From: Oceanicola sp.
GTDB taxonomy: Bacteria; Pseudomonadota; Alphaproteobacteria; Rhodobacterales; Rhodobacteraceae
Length of the DNA stretch: 64,000 bases
Direction of reading: 5' to 3'
Assembly: GCA_022447275.1 (NCBI GenBank)
Contig: JAKVBK010000001.1
Span: forward strand, 1-64,000
Notes under the pieces: generated by a model
Databases searched by the model: none
Seen by the model: only the letters and a program-made list of their open reading frames with translations
What the model was told of the DNA's origin: nothing
Made by a program: the position numbers and the translations under genes
In this document: positions 46,781 to 55,898 of the stretch, in pieces
Layout of the letters: every line of letters starts with the position of its first letter
How positions within the stretch are numbered: the first letter of the stretch is position 1

Positions 46781-49090
46781 ATGAGCGTAAGCGACATTCT
46801 TGAGAGCATGGAATACGGCCCCGCGCCCGAAAGCGCAGCAGAGGCCCTGGCCTGGTTGGATGCCAATAGCCGACGGTTTGGCCATTTCATCAACGGCACC
46901 ATGACAGAAGCGGCTGACACCTTTGAAACCCGCAATCCGGCCGATGGCAGCGTCCTCGCCGAGATCAGCCAAGGCACGGACGCCGATGTGCGCGCCGCAG
47001 TGGCCGCCGCCCGCGCGGCCCAACCGGCTTGGGCAGGGCTCAGCGGACATGCGCGTGCACGCCATCTCTATGCCCTGGCGCGGCTCTGCCAGAAACACGC
47101 GCGCCTTCTGGCCGTGCTCGAGACATTGGACACAGGCAAGCCGATCCGCGAAAGCCGCGATATCGATATCCCCCTCGTCCAGCGCCATTTCTACTATCAC
47201 GCGGGCATGGCGCAGCTGATGGCAACGCAACTGCCCGAACGCAGCCCGCTGGGTGTTTGCGCTCAGGTTATTCCTTGGAATTTCCCCCTTCTGATGCTGG
47301 CCTGGAAGGTTGCGCCCGCTCTGGCCGCTGGCAACACGGTTGTCCTGAAGCCCGCCGAGTATACGCCCCTCACCGCCCTCTTCTTTGCCGAGATCTGCAC
47401 GCAGGCTGGCCTGCCCGCAGGCACTGTGAACATCGTCACAGGCGATGGGGCCACCGGGGCCGCCCTCGTCGATGCGGAGGTCGACAAGGTGGCCTTTACG
47501 GGCTCCACCGAGGTGGGGCGGCGGATCCGCGAGGCCACTGCCGGACGCGACATTCCCCTCACCTTGGAGCTTGGTGGCAAATCCCCTTACATCGTGTTCG
47601 AAGATGCCGATCTGGACAGCGCGGTCGAAGGGCTTGTGGATGCGATCTGGTTCAATGGAGGCCAGGTCTGCTGCGCGGGCTCTCGTCTGTTGGTGCAGGA
47701 GGGCATCGCCGACGCCTTCCATGCCAAGCTGCGCACCCGCATGGCCTCGCTGAGGATCGGTGATCCCTTGGATAAATGCATCGACGTGGGCGCGATCGTC
47801 GACCCGGTTCAGCACGCGCGCATTGCCGCGATGGTGGCCGCAAACACCGCAGGCGAGACATTCGTTGCCCCCTGCCCCCTGCCCGACACCGGCTGTTTCT
47901 ACCCGCCCACGCTGATCGCGGGATTGGCCCCCGCCGATCCGCTGATGCAGGAAGAAATCTTCGGGCCGGTGCTTGTGTCGGGCACGTTCCGCACCCCTGA
48001 TGAGGCCATCGCACTTGCCAACAACACGCGCTACGGGCTGGCAGCTTCGGTCTGGTCTGAGAACATCAACACCGCCCTCGACATTGCCCCGCGCCTTGAA
48101 GCCGGGGTGATCTGGGTGAATGGCACCAACATGTTTGATGCAGCCGCAGGATTCGGCGGCGTGCGAGAAAGCGGGTTTGGCCGCGAAGGCGGATGGGAAG
48201 GCATGTATGCCTATACCAAAGGCCCCAGCACCGCCCCCGCGCCCGCTCTGGCCGAGGGCATCGCCTCGACCCCCGATAGCATCGACCGTACGGCAAAGAT
48301 GTATGTGGGCGGCAAGCAGGCCCGGCCAGACAGCGGCCACAGCATCGCCATTTCTGGCGCTGGCAGCCAGCTTCTGGGCCATGTAGGTGCCGGCAGCCGC
48401 AAGGATATCCGCAACGCTGTCGAGGCCGCGGGCAAGGCGGCGGGATGGTCTGCGAGCACCGCGCATCTGCGCGCTCAGATCCTCTACTACATGGCCGAAA
48501 ACCTTGCCGCGCGCGGCGCGGAAATGACGGCACGCCTCGCGGCCCTTGGCGTTGCAGCACCGGAAGCCGAACTGGAAGATGCGCTGGACGCGCTGTTTTC
48601 CGCCGCAGCCTGGGCGGACAAACTGGATGGCGCGGCAAAGCCCGTCCCCCTGCGTGGCACGGCCATTGCGATGAATGCCCCGGTGGGCACGATCGGAATC
48701 ATCTGCCCCGATGGCGCGCCGCTGGCCGCCCCGATCCGGGCAATGGCCGCAGCGCTGGCCATGGGCAACCGGGTGGTATTGGTGCCCTCGCCGAGCGCGC
48801 CCCTCGCCATGACGGATTTCTATCAGGTGCTCGAGACATCCGATGTGCCCGCCGGCGTGGTCAATATCGTCACGGGCCCGGCCGCATCTCTGGCCGACAC
48901 GCTGGCCGATCATCTTGGTCTGGATGCGCTGTGGTGCTTTGGGCAATCGGCGCTGTCAGAGGCTGTGGAACGCCGCGCGGCGGGCAACCTCAAGCGCAGC
49001 TGGATTGCACCGCAGCCCCCCGCCGATATGCGCGAGACCTTGCGGCACGCAACCACAGTGAAAACCGTTTGGATCCCCTGGGGCGCATAG
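46781..49090 (+). CDS. ALDH16-type tandem aldehyde dehydrogenase
   Basis: The 769-residue product contains a complete aldehyde dehydrogenase unit (about 30-490). Its features are Asn167 (PWNFPLLM), Lys190 (VLKPAEYTP), Glu263 (LELGGKSP) and catalytic Cys297 (GGQVCC). A second unit of about 270 residues (about 500-769) is shorter and has no catalytic Cys or Glu (LDALWCFGQSALSEAV). This layout defines the ALDH16 family; a Loktanella member has been studied structurally. It probably oxidises the acetaldehyde from DeoC, but the substrate is inferred from context. It ends at a strong bidirectional terminator. Confidence 0.93.
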   Translation: MSVSDILESMEYGPAPESAAEALAWLDANSRRFGHFINGTMTEAADTFETRNPADGSVLAEISQGTDADVRAAVAAARAAQPAWAGLSGHARARHLYALARLCQKHARLLAVLETLDTGKPIRESRDIDIPLVQRHFYYHAGMAQLMATQLPERSPLGVCAQVIPWNFPLLMLAWKVAPALAAGNTVVLKPAEYTPLTALFFAEICTQAGLPAGTVNIVTGDGATGAALVDAEVDKVAFTGSTEVGRRIREATAGRDIPLTLELGGKSPYIVFEDADLDSAVEGLVDAIWFNGGQVCCAGSRLLVQEGIADAFHAKLRTRMASLRIGDPLDKCIDVGAIVDPVQHARIAAMVAANTAGETFVAPCPLPDTGCFYPPTLIAGLAPADPLMQEEIFGPVLVSGTFRTPDEAIALANNTRYGLAASVWSENINTALDIAPRLEAGVIWVNGTNMFDAAAGFGGVRESGFGREGGWEGMYAYTKGPSTAPAPALAEGIASTPDSIDRTAKMYVGGKQARPDSGHSIAISGAGSQLLGHVGAGSRKDIRNAVEAAGKAAGWSASTAHLRAQILYYMAENLAARGAEMTARLAALGVAAPEAELEDALDALFSAAAWADKLDGAAKPVPLRGTAIAMNAPVGTIGIICPDGAPLAAPIRAMAAALAMGNRVVLVPSPSAPLAMTDFYQVLETSDVPAGVVNIVTGPAASLADTLADHLGLDALWCFGQSALSEAVERRAAGNLKRSWIAPQPPADMRETLRHATTVKTVWIPWGA

Positions 49091-49130
49091 GCGCGCGGCC
49101 AAGCGGGAAAAGACCGCTCCCAAAAAACGA

Positions 49131-49162
49131 AAAGCGCCGCCCTATCATGGGCGGCGCTTTTT
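49131..49162. terminator. Bidirectional terminator between ALDH16 and trpB
   Basis: A perfect 12-bp stem, AAAGCGCCGCCC / GGGCGGCGCTTT, with loop TATCAT, has T-runs on both strands. It lies between the convergent ends of the aldehyde dehydrogenase and trpB genes. Confidence 0.92.
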
Positions 49163-49187
49163 GATTTCCTGCCGGAGCGATGCGGGC

Positions 49188-50417
49188 TTAGTGCTCGCCC
49201 ATCTCGAACCCAAGGGCACGGGCCACCGTGAAGATATCCTTGTCGCCGCGGCCACACATATTCATGCAGATGATGTGGTCACTGGGCAGTTCCGGCGCAA
49301 TCTTCATGACATGGGCCAGCGCGTGGGATGGCTCGAGCGCGGGAATGATGCCCTCCATTTCACAGCACAGCTGGAACGCCTCAAGGGCCTCGCGGTCTGT
49401 GATCGAGACATACTGCGCGCGGCCGATATCGTGCAGCCAGCTGTGCTCAGGGCCAATACCGGGATAATCGAGCCCGGCTGAAATCGAGAAGCCCTCAAGG
49501 ATCTGGCCATCATCATCCTGAAGCAGGTATGTCCGGTTGCCATGCAGAACGCCGGGACGTCCCCCCGTCAGCGAGGCGCAATGCTCCATCTTGTCATTCA
49601 CGCCCTTGCCGCCGGCTTCGACGCCGATGATCGACACCTCCTTGTCATCAAGGAAGGGGAAGAACAGGCCCATGGCGTTCGAGCCGCCCCCGATCGCCGC
49701 AATGATCGTATCGGGCAGACGCCCCTCTGCCGCTTGCATTTGTTCCTTGGCTTCCTTGCCGATAATGGCCTGAAAATCACGCACCATCGCTGGATAGGGG
49801 TGCGGGCCTGCAACGGTGCCAATGCAGTAGAACGTGTCGCGCACATTGGTGACCCAATCGCGCAGGGCGTCGTTCATGGCATCTTTCAGCGTGCCGCGGC
49901 CGGATGTGACGGGCACCACCTCGGCACCCAGAAGACGCATCCGGAACACATTGGGGGCCTGACGCTCGACGTCATGGGCGCCCATGTAAACCACGCATTT
50001 CAGCCCGAACTTGGCGCATACGGTTGCGGTGGCCACGCCATGCTGCCCGGCTCCGGTCTCTGCAATAATGCGGGTCTTGCCCATGCGGCGTGCCAGGATG
50101 ATCTGGCCCAACACATTGTTGATCTTGTGCGCGCCCGTATGGTTCAGCTCGTCGCGCTTCATATAGATCTTGGCGCCGCCCAGACGCTCAGTCAGGCGCT
50201 CGGCGAAATAGAGCGGGCTGGGCCGGCCAACGTAGTGCTTCCACAGAAAGTCCATCTCGTCCCAGAAGGACTGGTCCGTCTTTGCGTTCTCATACTGCGC
50301 CTCGAGTTCGAGAATCAGCGGCATCAGCGTTTCGGACACGAAACGCCCGCCAAAATCACCAAAACGCCCATCTTCATCCGGGCCGGTCTTGTAGGAATTC
50401 ATCAGATCGTCAGGCAT
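49188..50417 (-). CDS. trpB: Tryptophan synthase beta chain
   Basis: TrpB condenses indole with serine. The 409-residue protein shows GGRFVSETL near the start, HTGAHKINN with the PLP Lys near residue 93, [14 protein letters not shown], and the phosphate loop IGGGSNAMG near 238. [11 protein letters not shown] ends it. Length is normal. In many relatives trpF and trpB adjoin; here a MATE gene lies between them. No trpA is visible in the window. Confidence 0.97.
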   Translation of the reverse strand: MPDDLMNSYKTGPDEDGRFGDFGGRFVSETLMPLILELEAQYENAKTDQSFWDEMDFLWKHYVGRPSPLYFAERLTERLGGAKIYMKRDELNHTGAHKINNVLGQIILARRMGKTRIIAETGAGQHGVATATVCAKFGLKCVVYMGAHDVERQAPNVFRMRLLGAEVVPVTSGRGTLKDAMNDALRDWVTNVRDTFYCIGTVAGPHPYPAMVRDFQAIIGKEAKEQMQAAEGRLPDTIIAAIGGGSNAMGLFFPFLDDKEVSIIGVEAGGKGVNDKMEHCASLTGGRPGVLHGNRTYLLQDDDGQILEGFSISAGLDYPGIGPEHSWLHDIGRAQYVSITDREALEAFQLCCEMEGIIPALEPSHALAHVMKIAPELPSDHIICMNMCGRGDKDIFTVARALGFEMGEH

Positions 50418-50562
50418 GTCAGTCCCCTCTGCGCGGGCTAGGCACCGGGAATGCGGCGCGCTTCGCCGGATGGCATATCACGGCTTTGCAGGAAGGAAAA
50501 ACCGTCAATCGGCCTCCATGCGCAGGTTTGTTGCGATGCAAAGGCGCATGGCGGCGCGTCTC

Positions 50563-51894
50563 TTAGGCTGCGGCGTGATCCGCCTGCACCGAACGCTCCA
50601 GGGCGCGATAGCGCAGGCCGAGGGTTACGGCGCGGGCCACAAAAGAAATGTGCACCGAAAGCCACAGACCGTGCATGCCCAAAACCGGGGTCAGCGTGAA
50701 GACGGCGACAAAGTAGATGGCGGCCGATACCAGCATCATGTTGCGCATATCGGCTGTCCGCGTGGCCCCGATGAAAATCCCGTCCAACATCCAGCTGCCA
50801 AGGCCAACCACAGGCACAGCGACAAGCCAGGGCAGGTAGATCCGCGCATCAGCCCGCACCGCCGGGTCTGTTGCCATCAGGTCAATCACCGCTGGCCCCG
50901 CAATTGCGAACACCCCCGAAAGCACAAGGACAAGCCCCAACCCCCAAAGCGAGGACAGGCGCGCGGCCTTGCGCAACCGCATCACGGCGCCTGCGCCCGC
51001 CGCCTGCCCAACCATCGCCTCCGCGGCAAAGGCAAAGCCATCCAACGCATGGCCAACGATATGCAGGAACTGCAACAGCACCTGGGTGGACGCCAGGGTG
51101 ACATCGCCGAAATCTGCCGCATAGAGCAGGAATGACAGGAAGATTGCCTGCAGCGCGAGTGACCGGATCAGGATATCGGAGTTGACGCGCCACATCTTGA
51201 CCAGCTTGCCCCGGTCAAGGATGCGGCCCATGTCGCGCCAGCGCGGGTTGCGAAATGCTTCTCGGCACAGCCAGACGCCCAGCAGCAGCCCGCCCCATTC
51301 GGCGATCACCGTGGCAACAGCAACCCCCGTGATGCCCCAGCCCAGCCCGAGGCCCAGCCAAAAGCTGAGGGCCATATTGACGAGGTTCAGCCCCACCTGC
51401 AGCACCAGAACGGCGCCCGTGCGCTCTGCCGCGATCAGCCAGCCAATGACACCGTAGAGCGCGATGGCCGCCGGCGCAGACCAGATGCGTATCCCCATGT
51501 AACCAAGGGCAAGCTCTTCGACCTCCGCACTGGCGGGGGATAGCCAGAACCCAAGCCGGAAGAGCACGCCCTGCAGCACGATCAGTGCCAGGCCTGCCCC
51601 GCCGCCGATCAACAGCACACGGGTCAGCAAAGCGGCGACCTCATCCCCGTCTCCCCGACCAAGGGCCTGGGCCGCCAGCCCCGTTGTGCCCATGCGCAGG
51701 AAGCCAAACACCCAATAGAAGGCGCCCAGAATGATCGCTCCGATACCGACAGCCCCAATCGGCGCCGCCTGCCCCATCTGCCCGACAATGCCCGTATCCA
51801 CCGCCCCGAGAAGCGGCACTGTCGCGTTGGACAGAACGATGGGCACGGCAATCTTGAGAACCCGCCGATGGGTAATGGCTTGGGTGTCGCTCAT
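50563..51894 (-). CDS. MATE-family efflux transporter (DinF-like)
   Basis: The 443-residue product has about 12 TM helices in the two-fold MATE pattern. MATE-type segments include IAVPIVLSNATVPLLGAVDTGIVGQMG near the N-terminus, the loop ending RMGTTGLAAQALGRGD, and the seventh-helix start VNSDILIRSLALQAIFLSFLL. This subgroup resembles DinF. Substrates are unknown. It starts just beyond the trpF stop (22 bases) and ends 146 bases before trpB, so it lies within the trp stretch on the same strand. Confidence 0.85.
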   Translation of the reverse strand: MSDTQAITHRRVLKIAVPIVLSNATVPLLGAVDTGIVGQMGQAAPIGAVGIGAIILGAFYWVFGFLRMGTTGLAAQALGRGDGDEVAALLTRVLLIGGGAGLALIVLQGVLFRLGFWLSPASAEVEELALGYMGIRIWSAPAAIALYGVIGWLIAAERTGAVLVLQVGLNLVNMALSFWLGLGLGWGITGVAVATVIAEWGGLLLGVWLCREAFRNPRWRDMGRILDRGKLVKMWRVNSDILIRSLALQAIFLSFLLYAADFGDVTLASTQVLLQFLHIVGHALDGFAFAAEAMVGQAAGAGAVMRLRKAARLSSLWGLGLVLVLSGVFAIAGPAVIDLMATDPAVRADARIYLPWLVAVPVVGLGSWMLDGIFIGATRTADMRNMMLVSAAIYFVAVFTLTPVLGMHGLWLSVHISFVARAVTLGLRYRALERSVQADHAAA

Positions 51895-51915
51895 GGCGGG
51901 GCTGTCACAAGGCAA

Positions 51916-52596
51916 TCACGAAAGCCGGGGCGGCGCCGCTTTGGCGGCGTGCAAGGCAGCGGCAAATTCCTGGATTTTGGCCGCATCCTTCAGCCCCGGC
52001 GCAGCTTCGACGCCAGAAGACAGATCGACCTGACGCGCGCCCGTCCGGGCCACAGCCTCTGCGACATTGCCGGGATGCAATCCCCCCGCCAGCATCCAGG
52101 GCACCGGCCAGCGCCGGCCCTCCAGCAGACGCCAATCAAAGGCCAGCCCATTGCCACCGGGCAGGTCACCACCGCGCGGGGGCTTGGCGTCCACCAGCAG
52201 TTGATCAACAACGCCCGCATAGCGATCCAGCGCAGCCAAATCCTCAGCATCGGCAATCCCGATGGCCTTCATGATCGGCAGACCATAGCGCGCCTTGAGT
52301 TCGAGCACCCGCTCGGGCGGTTCTGCGCCATGCAATTGCAACATGTCGAGCGGGACCTCTGCCACCAACGTATCCAGAAACGCATCATCGGCATTGACCG
52401 TCAGAGCCACCTTGCACAGGCCTACGGGCGTTTCAGACGCCAGCAGTTTTGCCTGCGACAGTGTCAGATGGCGCGGCGACTTCTCAAAAAACACAAAGCC
52501 TGCGTAATGGGCGCCTGCGTCGGCCACGGCGCGGATGTCCTCGGCCCGTGTCAGGCCGCAGATCTTGAAACGAATGTCGCTGGCAACGGCGCGCAT
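51916..52596 (-). CDS. trpF: Phosphoribosylanthranilate isomerase
   Basis: TrpF isomerises phosphoribosylanthranilate in tryptophan synthesis. The 226-residue TIM barrel has [11 protein letters not shown] with the catalytic Cys near residue 12, [37 protein letters not shown] with the catalytic Asp, and [17 protein letters not shown] is chosen as start, the open frame beyond it being non-conserved. A hairpin at 52651-52677 separates it from lapA. Confidence 0.96.
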   Translation of the reverse strand: MRAVASDIRFKICGLTRAEDIRAVADAGAHYAGFVFFEKSPRHLTLSQAKLLASETPVGLCKVALTVNADDAFLDTLVAEVPLDMLQLHGAEPPERVLELKARYGLPIMKAIGIADAEDLAALDRYAGVVDQLLVDAKPPRGGDLPGGNGLAFDWRLLEGRRWPVPWMLAGGLHPGNVAEAVARTGARQVDLSSGVEAAPGLKDAAKIQEFAAALHAAKAAPPRLS

Positions 52597-52650
52597 GGGT
52601 TGGCCCTCGTCTGGCTGAGAACACGCCCCTGCGTGGGGGCAGAAAAGACT

Positions 52651-52677
52651 GTGGCACACTCCGCGAAGGAGTGCCAC
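52651..52677 (-). terminator. Hairpin between lapA and trpF
   Basis: On the minus strand GTGGCACTCC pairs with GGAGTGTGCCAC (2-base bulge) around a TTCGC loop, followed by AGTCTTTTC. It may act as a weak terminator or attenuator between lapA and trpF. I found no Trp-rich leader peptide, so trp attenuation is not supported. Confidence 0.45.
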
Positions 52678-52714
52678 CAGACAGCGGGCAAATGCAACCG
52701 CCGCTCAGACAGCC

Positions 52715-53077
52715 TTAGCCAGCTTTGCGCGGGGCCGCTTCGACCAGGGCAAGGATCTCATCCTGACTGTCGCCCGATGTGCCCTTCAAACGCCCGACCT
52801 CGCGCGCCAGCGTTTTGGCTTCCTCGGTGCGGACACGGGCTTCGGCGCGGTGCTTGTGCTCGCGGAACCATTCCAGCACGAACCCAACGAGGATGCCGAT
52901 GGCAATGCCCGCGAACACGATCATATAAAGCGGCAATGTCACCGCGTAGGACACATTCAGCAACGAGACCAAGTCCGGGGTGAGCAGGTTCAAAGTGACC
53001 GGATCACGATTGGCAAGCGCAATGGTCAGCAGGCATCCTGCCAACAACAGCAGGAAGAGATATTTCAGATAACGCAT
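52715..53077 (-). CDS. lapA: LapA-domain inner membrane protein
   Basis: The 120-residue product has two TM segments (YLFLLLLAGCLLTIALAN at about 5-22; LYMIVFAGIAIGILVGFVLEWF at about 50-72). A charged coiled-coil tail (EHKHRAEARVRTEEAKTLAREVGRLK) then follows. This is the LapA/YciS layout; in E. coli the protein partners LapB in control of lipopolysaccharide synthesis. It lies 41 bases after ihfB on the same strand, the usual alphaproteobacterial position. Confidence 0.82.
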   Translation of the reverse strand: MRYLKYLFLLLLAGCLLTIALANRDPVTLNLLTPDLVSLLNVSYAVTLPLYMIVFAGIAIGILVGFVLEWFREHKHRAEARVRTEEAKTLAREVGRLKGTSGDSQDEILALVEAAPRKAG

Positions 53078-53117
53078 GGTTCAGGCCTTCGGCAGCAATG
53101 GGCGTGCGCGGCGCGGA

Positions 53118-53399
53118 TCAGGCCCCGTTGAGGCGTTCGCGCAGCAGCTTTCCCGTCTTGAAGAATGGCACGTGCTTTTCGTCCACATCAACCGCCTCGC
53201 CCGTCCGCGGGTTGCGGCCAGTGCGAGCCTCGCGGTGCTTTACGGAGAATGCGCCAAAGCCACGCAGTTCGACGCGGTCCCCGCGCGCCATCGCCTCAAT
53301 CACTTCTTCGAAGATCGTATTCACGATCCGCTCGACCTCGCGTTGTGACAAATCTGGGTGTTCATCAGCGATCTTCTGGATCAGTTCTGAGCGAATCAT
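53118..53399 (-). CDS. ihfB: Integration host factor beta subunit
   Basis: IhfB with IhfA bends DNA at specific sites. The 93-residue protein has [17 protein letters not shown] and the DNA-binding arm [29 protein letters not shown], in which the Pro that intercalates in the minor groove is the P of RNPRTG. MIRSEL is the standard IhfB start; the 28 residues in frame before it are unlike the family. A promoter can be read at 53466-53494. Confidence 0.96.
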   Translation of the reverse strand: MIRSELIQKIADEHPDLSQREVERIVNTIFEEVIEAMARGDRVELRGFGAFSVKHREARTGRNPRTGEAVDVDEKHVPFFKTGKLLRERLNGA

Positions 53400-53465
53400 A
53401 AGACGGCGCCTCCCTCGTGTCGTCCGCCGGCCCTTATTGTCAGTCATGCAGGCCGTGCCACGTCG

Positions 53466-53494
53466 ACTATAGGAGCAATTCACCGCTACGTGAA
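53466..53494 (-). promoter_or_regulatory. Putative ihfB promoter
   Basis: On the minus strand TTCACG, a 17-base spacer and TATAGT lie 67 bases upstream of the ihfB start. The -10 matches 5 of 6 consensus bases and the -35 matches 4 of 6. Confidence 0.45.
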
Positions 53495-53818
53495 CGCTTT
53501 CATTGCCCTGTCAGGCCCGCTAAATGCCTGTCTTTGAGCGTATTTCCACCTGCCCCTAGGGAAATTTGCCCAAAGTTTCACATTCAGCCCACGCTGCATC
53601 GCAGAACAAGCGCAAGGACCGGGCTGCTCAAAAAAATGATTCGCGCGCCAAAGTTCCTGCAGCCGAAACCCGTTTAGGATGACCGGGACAGCCACATATA
53701 CCCGGCGCAGGGGCAGATGATCTTTTGCCTGAGCAAGCCGGGCCATGCCCCGCCTTTGCAAGCACACCCACCGCCACGACTACGCATGCGCTGCCAGCCG
53801 TCTGAGACGTTAAAAGCA
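53495..53818. other. Gene-free stretch between ihfB promoter and rpsA terminator
   Basis: About 320 bases without a supported gene. Small open frames here are short and without ribosome sites or recognisable motifs. A CCTAGGG-type dyad and a TTTGGGCAAATTTCCC repeat pattern (about 53556-53576) could be regulatory. A small RNA cannot be excluded by reading alone. Confidence 0.4.
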
Positions 53819-53847
53819 AAAAGCCCCCGACAGGATCGGGGGCTTTT
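53819..53847 (-). terminator. Terminator after rpsA
   Basis: A stem of AAGCCCCCGA / TCGGGGGCTT with a 5-base loop is extended by A/T pairs and has a T-run on the minus strand. It lies about 30 bases beyond the rpsA stop. Confidence 0.88.
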
Positions 53848-53878
53848 CAAATTCAGATGTGCTGCAAAGCGCGTGCGA

Positions 53879-55558
53879 TTACTCGTCGCCCTTCAGTGCG
53901 GCGCCGAGGATATCACCCAGCGATGCACCGGAGTCGGAGGAGCCGAACTGCTCAACCGCTTCGCGCTCTTCGGCGATCTCGCGTGCCTTGATCGACAGAC
54001 CCAGACGACGGGTCTTCATGTCGATATTGGTAACGCGCACGTCGATCTTGTCGCCGGTCTGGAAGCGCTCGGGGCGCTGCTCAGCACGGTCACGCGACAG
54101 GTCGGAACGGCGGATGAAGGACTTCATGCCTTCGTACTCCACCTCGACACCACCGTCTTCGATCGCCGTGACGGCCACCGTGATGATGTCGCCGCGCTTC
54201 ACGCCGCCGGTTGCATCGGCAAACTTGTCGCCGCCAAGCGCCTTGATCGACAGCGAGATACGCTCTTTGTCGATGTCGGTCTCGGTGACAACGGCCTTGA
54301 CCATGTCGCCCTTGCGATAGTTCTGGATCGCATCCTCGCCACGCTCGTCCCAGGACAGGTCCGAGAGGTGAACCATGCCGTCGATGTCGCCGGGAAGGCC
54401 AATGAACAGACCGAACTCGGTGATGTTCTTGACTTCGCCTTCGACTTCGGTGCCCTCGGGGTGCGTTTCAGCGAACAGCTCCCAGGGGTTGCGCATGGTC
54501 TGCTTGAGACCAAGGGAAACACGACGCTTCTGGGTGTCGATCTCCAGCACCATGACTTCCACTTCCTGAGAGGTGGAGACGATCTTGCCGGGGTGGACGT
54601 TCTTCTTGGTCCACGACATCTCGGAGACGTGCACCAGGCCTTCGACGCCAGGCTCCAGCTCCACGAAGGCACCGTAATCGGTGATGTTCGTGACACGGCC
54701 CTTGTGGACCGACTCGAGCGGGAACTTGCCCTCGACGGAGTTCCACGGATCGTCCATCAGCTGCTTCATGCCGAGGGAGATACGGTGGGTGTCCTTGTTG
54801 ATCTTGATGACCTGAACCTGAACCGTCTCGCCGATCGTGAGGATCTCGGAGGGGTGGTTCACACGGCGCCAGGCCATGTCGGTCACGTGCAGCAGGCCGT
54901 CCACACCGCCCAGATCGACGAATGCGCCGTACTCGGTGATGTTCTTGACGACGCCGTCAACGGCCTGGCCTTCCTGCAGGTTGGCAATGACCTCGGCGCG
55001 CTGTTCGGCGCGTGATTCTTCCAGGATGGCGCGGCGCGAAACAACGATGTTGCCACGGCGACGGTCCATTTTCAGGATCTGGAAGGGCTGCTTGAGACCC
55101 ATCAGCGGGCCAGCGTCGCGCACGGGGCGCACATCCACCTGAGAGCCGGGCAGGAACGCAACTGCGCCACCCAGATCGACGGTGAAGCCACCTTTGACGC
55201 GGCTGAAGATCGCGCCTTCGACGCGGGCTTCGTCGGCATAAGCCTTTTCCAGGCGATCCCAGGCTTCCTCGCGGCGCGCCTTGTCGCGGCTGATGACAGC
55301 CTCGCCCCGGGCGTTCTCGACGCGATCAAGGAACACCTCAACCTCATCTCCGACAGCAATTTCAGGGGCTTCGCCAGGGTTTGCGAATTCTTTCAGATCG
55401 ACACGGCCTTCCATCTTGTAGCCTACGTCGACGATGGCTTGACCTGCCTCGATGGCGATGACCTTGCCTTTGACGACGGACCCTTCGCTGGGGGTGTCAA
55501 TTTCGAAGCTTTCGTTCAGGAGGGCTTCGAATTCCTCCATGGATACGGATGCGGACAT
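53879..55558 (-). CDS. rpsA: 30S ribosomal protein S1
   Basis: S1 binds mRNA and brings it to the ribosome. The 559-residue product shows six S1 (OB-fold) repeats, recognisable by recurring segments such as GQAVDGVVKNITEYGAFVDLGG, HKGRVTNITDYGAFVELEPG and VEGEVKNITEFGLFIGLPG. The first two repeats are divergent, as in all S1 proteins. The start MSASVSMEEFEALL is typical of alphaproteobacteria; AAGGAAAC precedes the ATG. A promoter and a hairpin-containing leader lie upstream (55559-55756). Confidence 0.97.
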   Translation of the reverse strand: MSASVSMEEFEALLNESFEIDTPSEGSVVKGKVIAIEAGQAIVDVGYKMEGRVDLKEFANPGEAPEIAVGDEVEVFLDRVENARGEAVISRDKARREEAWDRLEKAYADEARVEGAIFSRVKGGFTVDLGGAVAFLPGSQVDVRPVRDAGPLMGLKQPFQILKMDRRRGNIVVSRRAILEESRAEQRAEVIANLQEGQAVDGVVKNITEYGAFVDLGGVDGLLHVTDMAWRRVNHPSEILTIGETVQVQVIKINKDTHRISLGMKQLMDDPWNSVEGKFPLESVHKGRVTNITDYGAFVELEPGVEGLVHVSEMSWTKKNVHPGKIVSTSQEVEVMVLEIDTQKRRVSLGLKQTMRNPWELFAETHPEGTEVEGEVKNITEFGLFIGLPGDIDGMVHLSDLSWDERGEDAIQNYRKGDMVKAVVTETDIDKERISLSIKALGGDKFADATGGVKRGDIITVAVTAIEDGGVEVEYEGMKSFIRRSDLSRDRAEQRPERFQTGDKIDVRVTNIDMKTRRLGLSIKAREIAEEREAVEQFGSSDSGASLGDILGAALKGDE

Positions 55559-55756
55559 GTTGCCGAATGTTTCCTTTACAAGTTTCTTTTTCGGGCCGAG
55601 CGGTTGTCTCCGCCGGTCTTGGGTTGGTGGTCAGAACGGTGCCCCGGGAAAACAACAAGGGCCGGCGCATGCGCCCGACCCTGCTCGCGTCCCCGGCGTT
55701 GCTCGCCGTTCTTGGATGACGGGTGGGTCTATAAGGGGTTCAGACCTTGCTGGCAA
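55559..55756 (-). promoter_or_regulatory. rpsA promoter and structured leader
   Basis: TTGCCA (55751-55756), a 17-base spacer and TATAGA (55728-55733) form a strong minus-strand promoter about 170 bases before rpsA. The leader contains GGTCGGGCGC-AT-GCGCCGGCCC followed by TTGTTGTTTT (55648-55680), which looks like a terminator or regulatory hairpin, so attenuation or S1 autocontrol is possible. The rest of the gap to the aldo/keto reductase shows no gene. Confidence 0.6.
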
Positions 55757-55898
55757 GGGGTTCGGACACGGCACGCAGAAATGCCGACGGTCAGCGACCA
55801 CAGCGCGGGCCGGGACAAAATGCGCGGCAGGCACACGTGGCGCGGCGCGCGGCTGGCAGCGCGGGCAGGCGCGGGTCAGGGGCGCGCGCGATGGCCGC

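Noticed and set aside
46508..48946. An 812-codon open frame on the minus strand, antisense to deoC end and ALDH16
   Set aside because: The plus strand encodes motif-perfect DeoC and ALDH16; the antisense product has no recognisable domain.
52597..52714. Idea of a trp-type attenuator with leader peptide before trpF
   Set aside because: No short open frame with consecutive Trp codons precedes the hairpin, and the T-run is weak.
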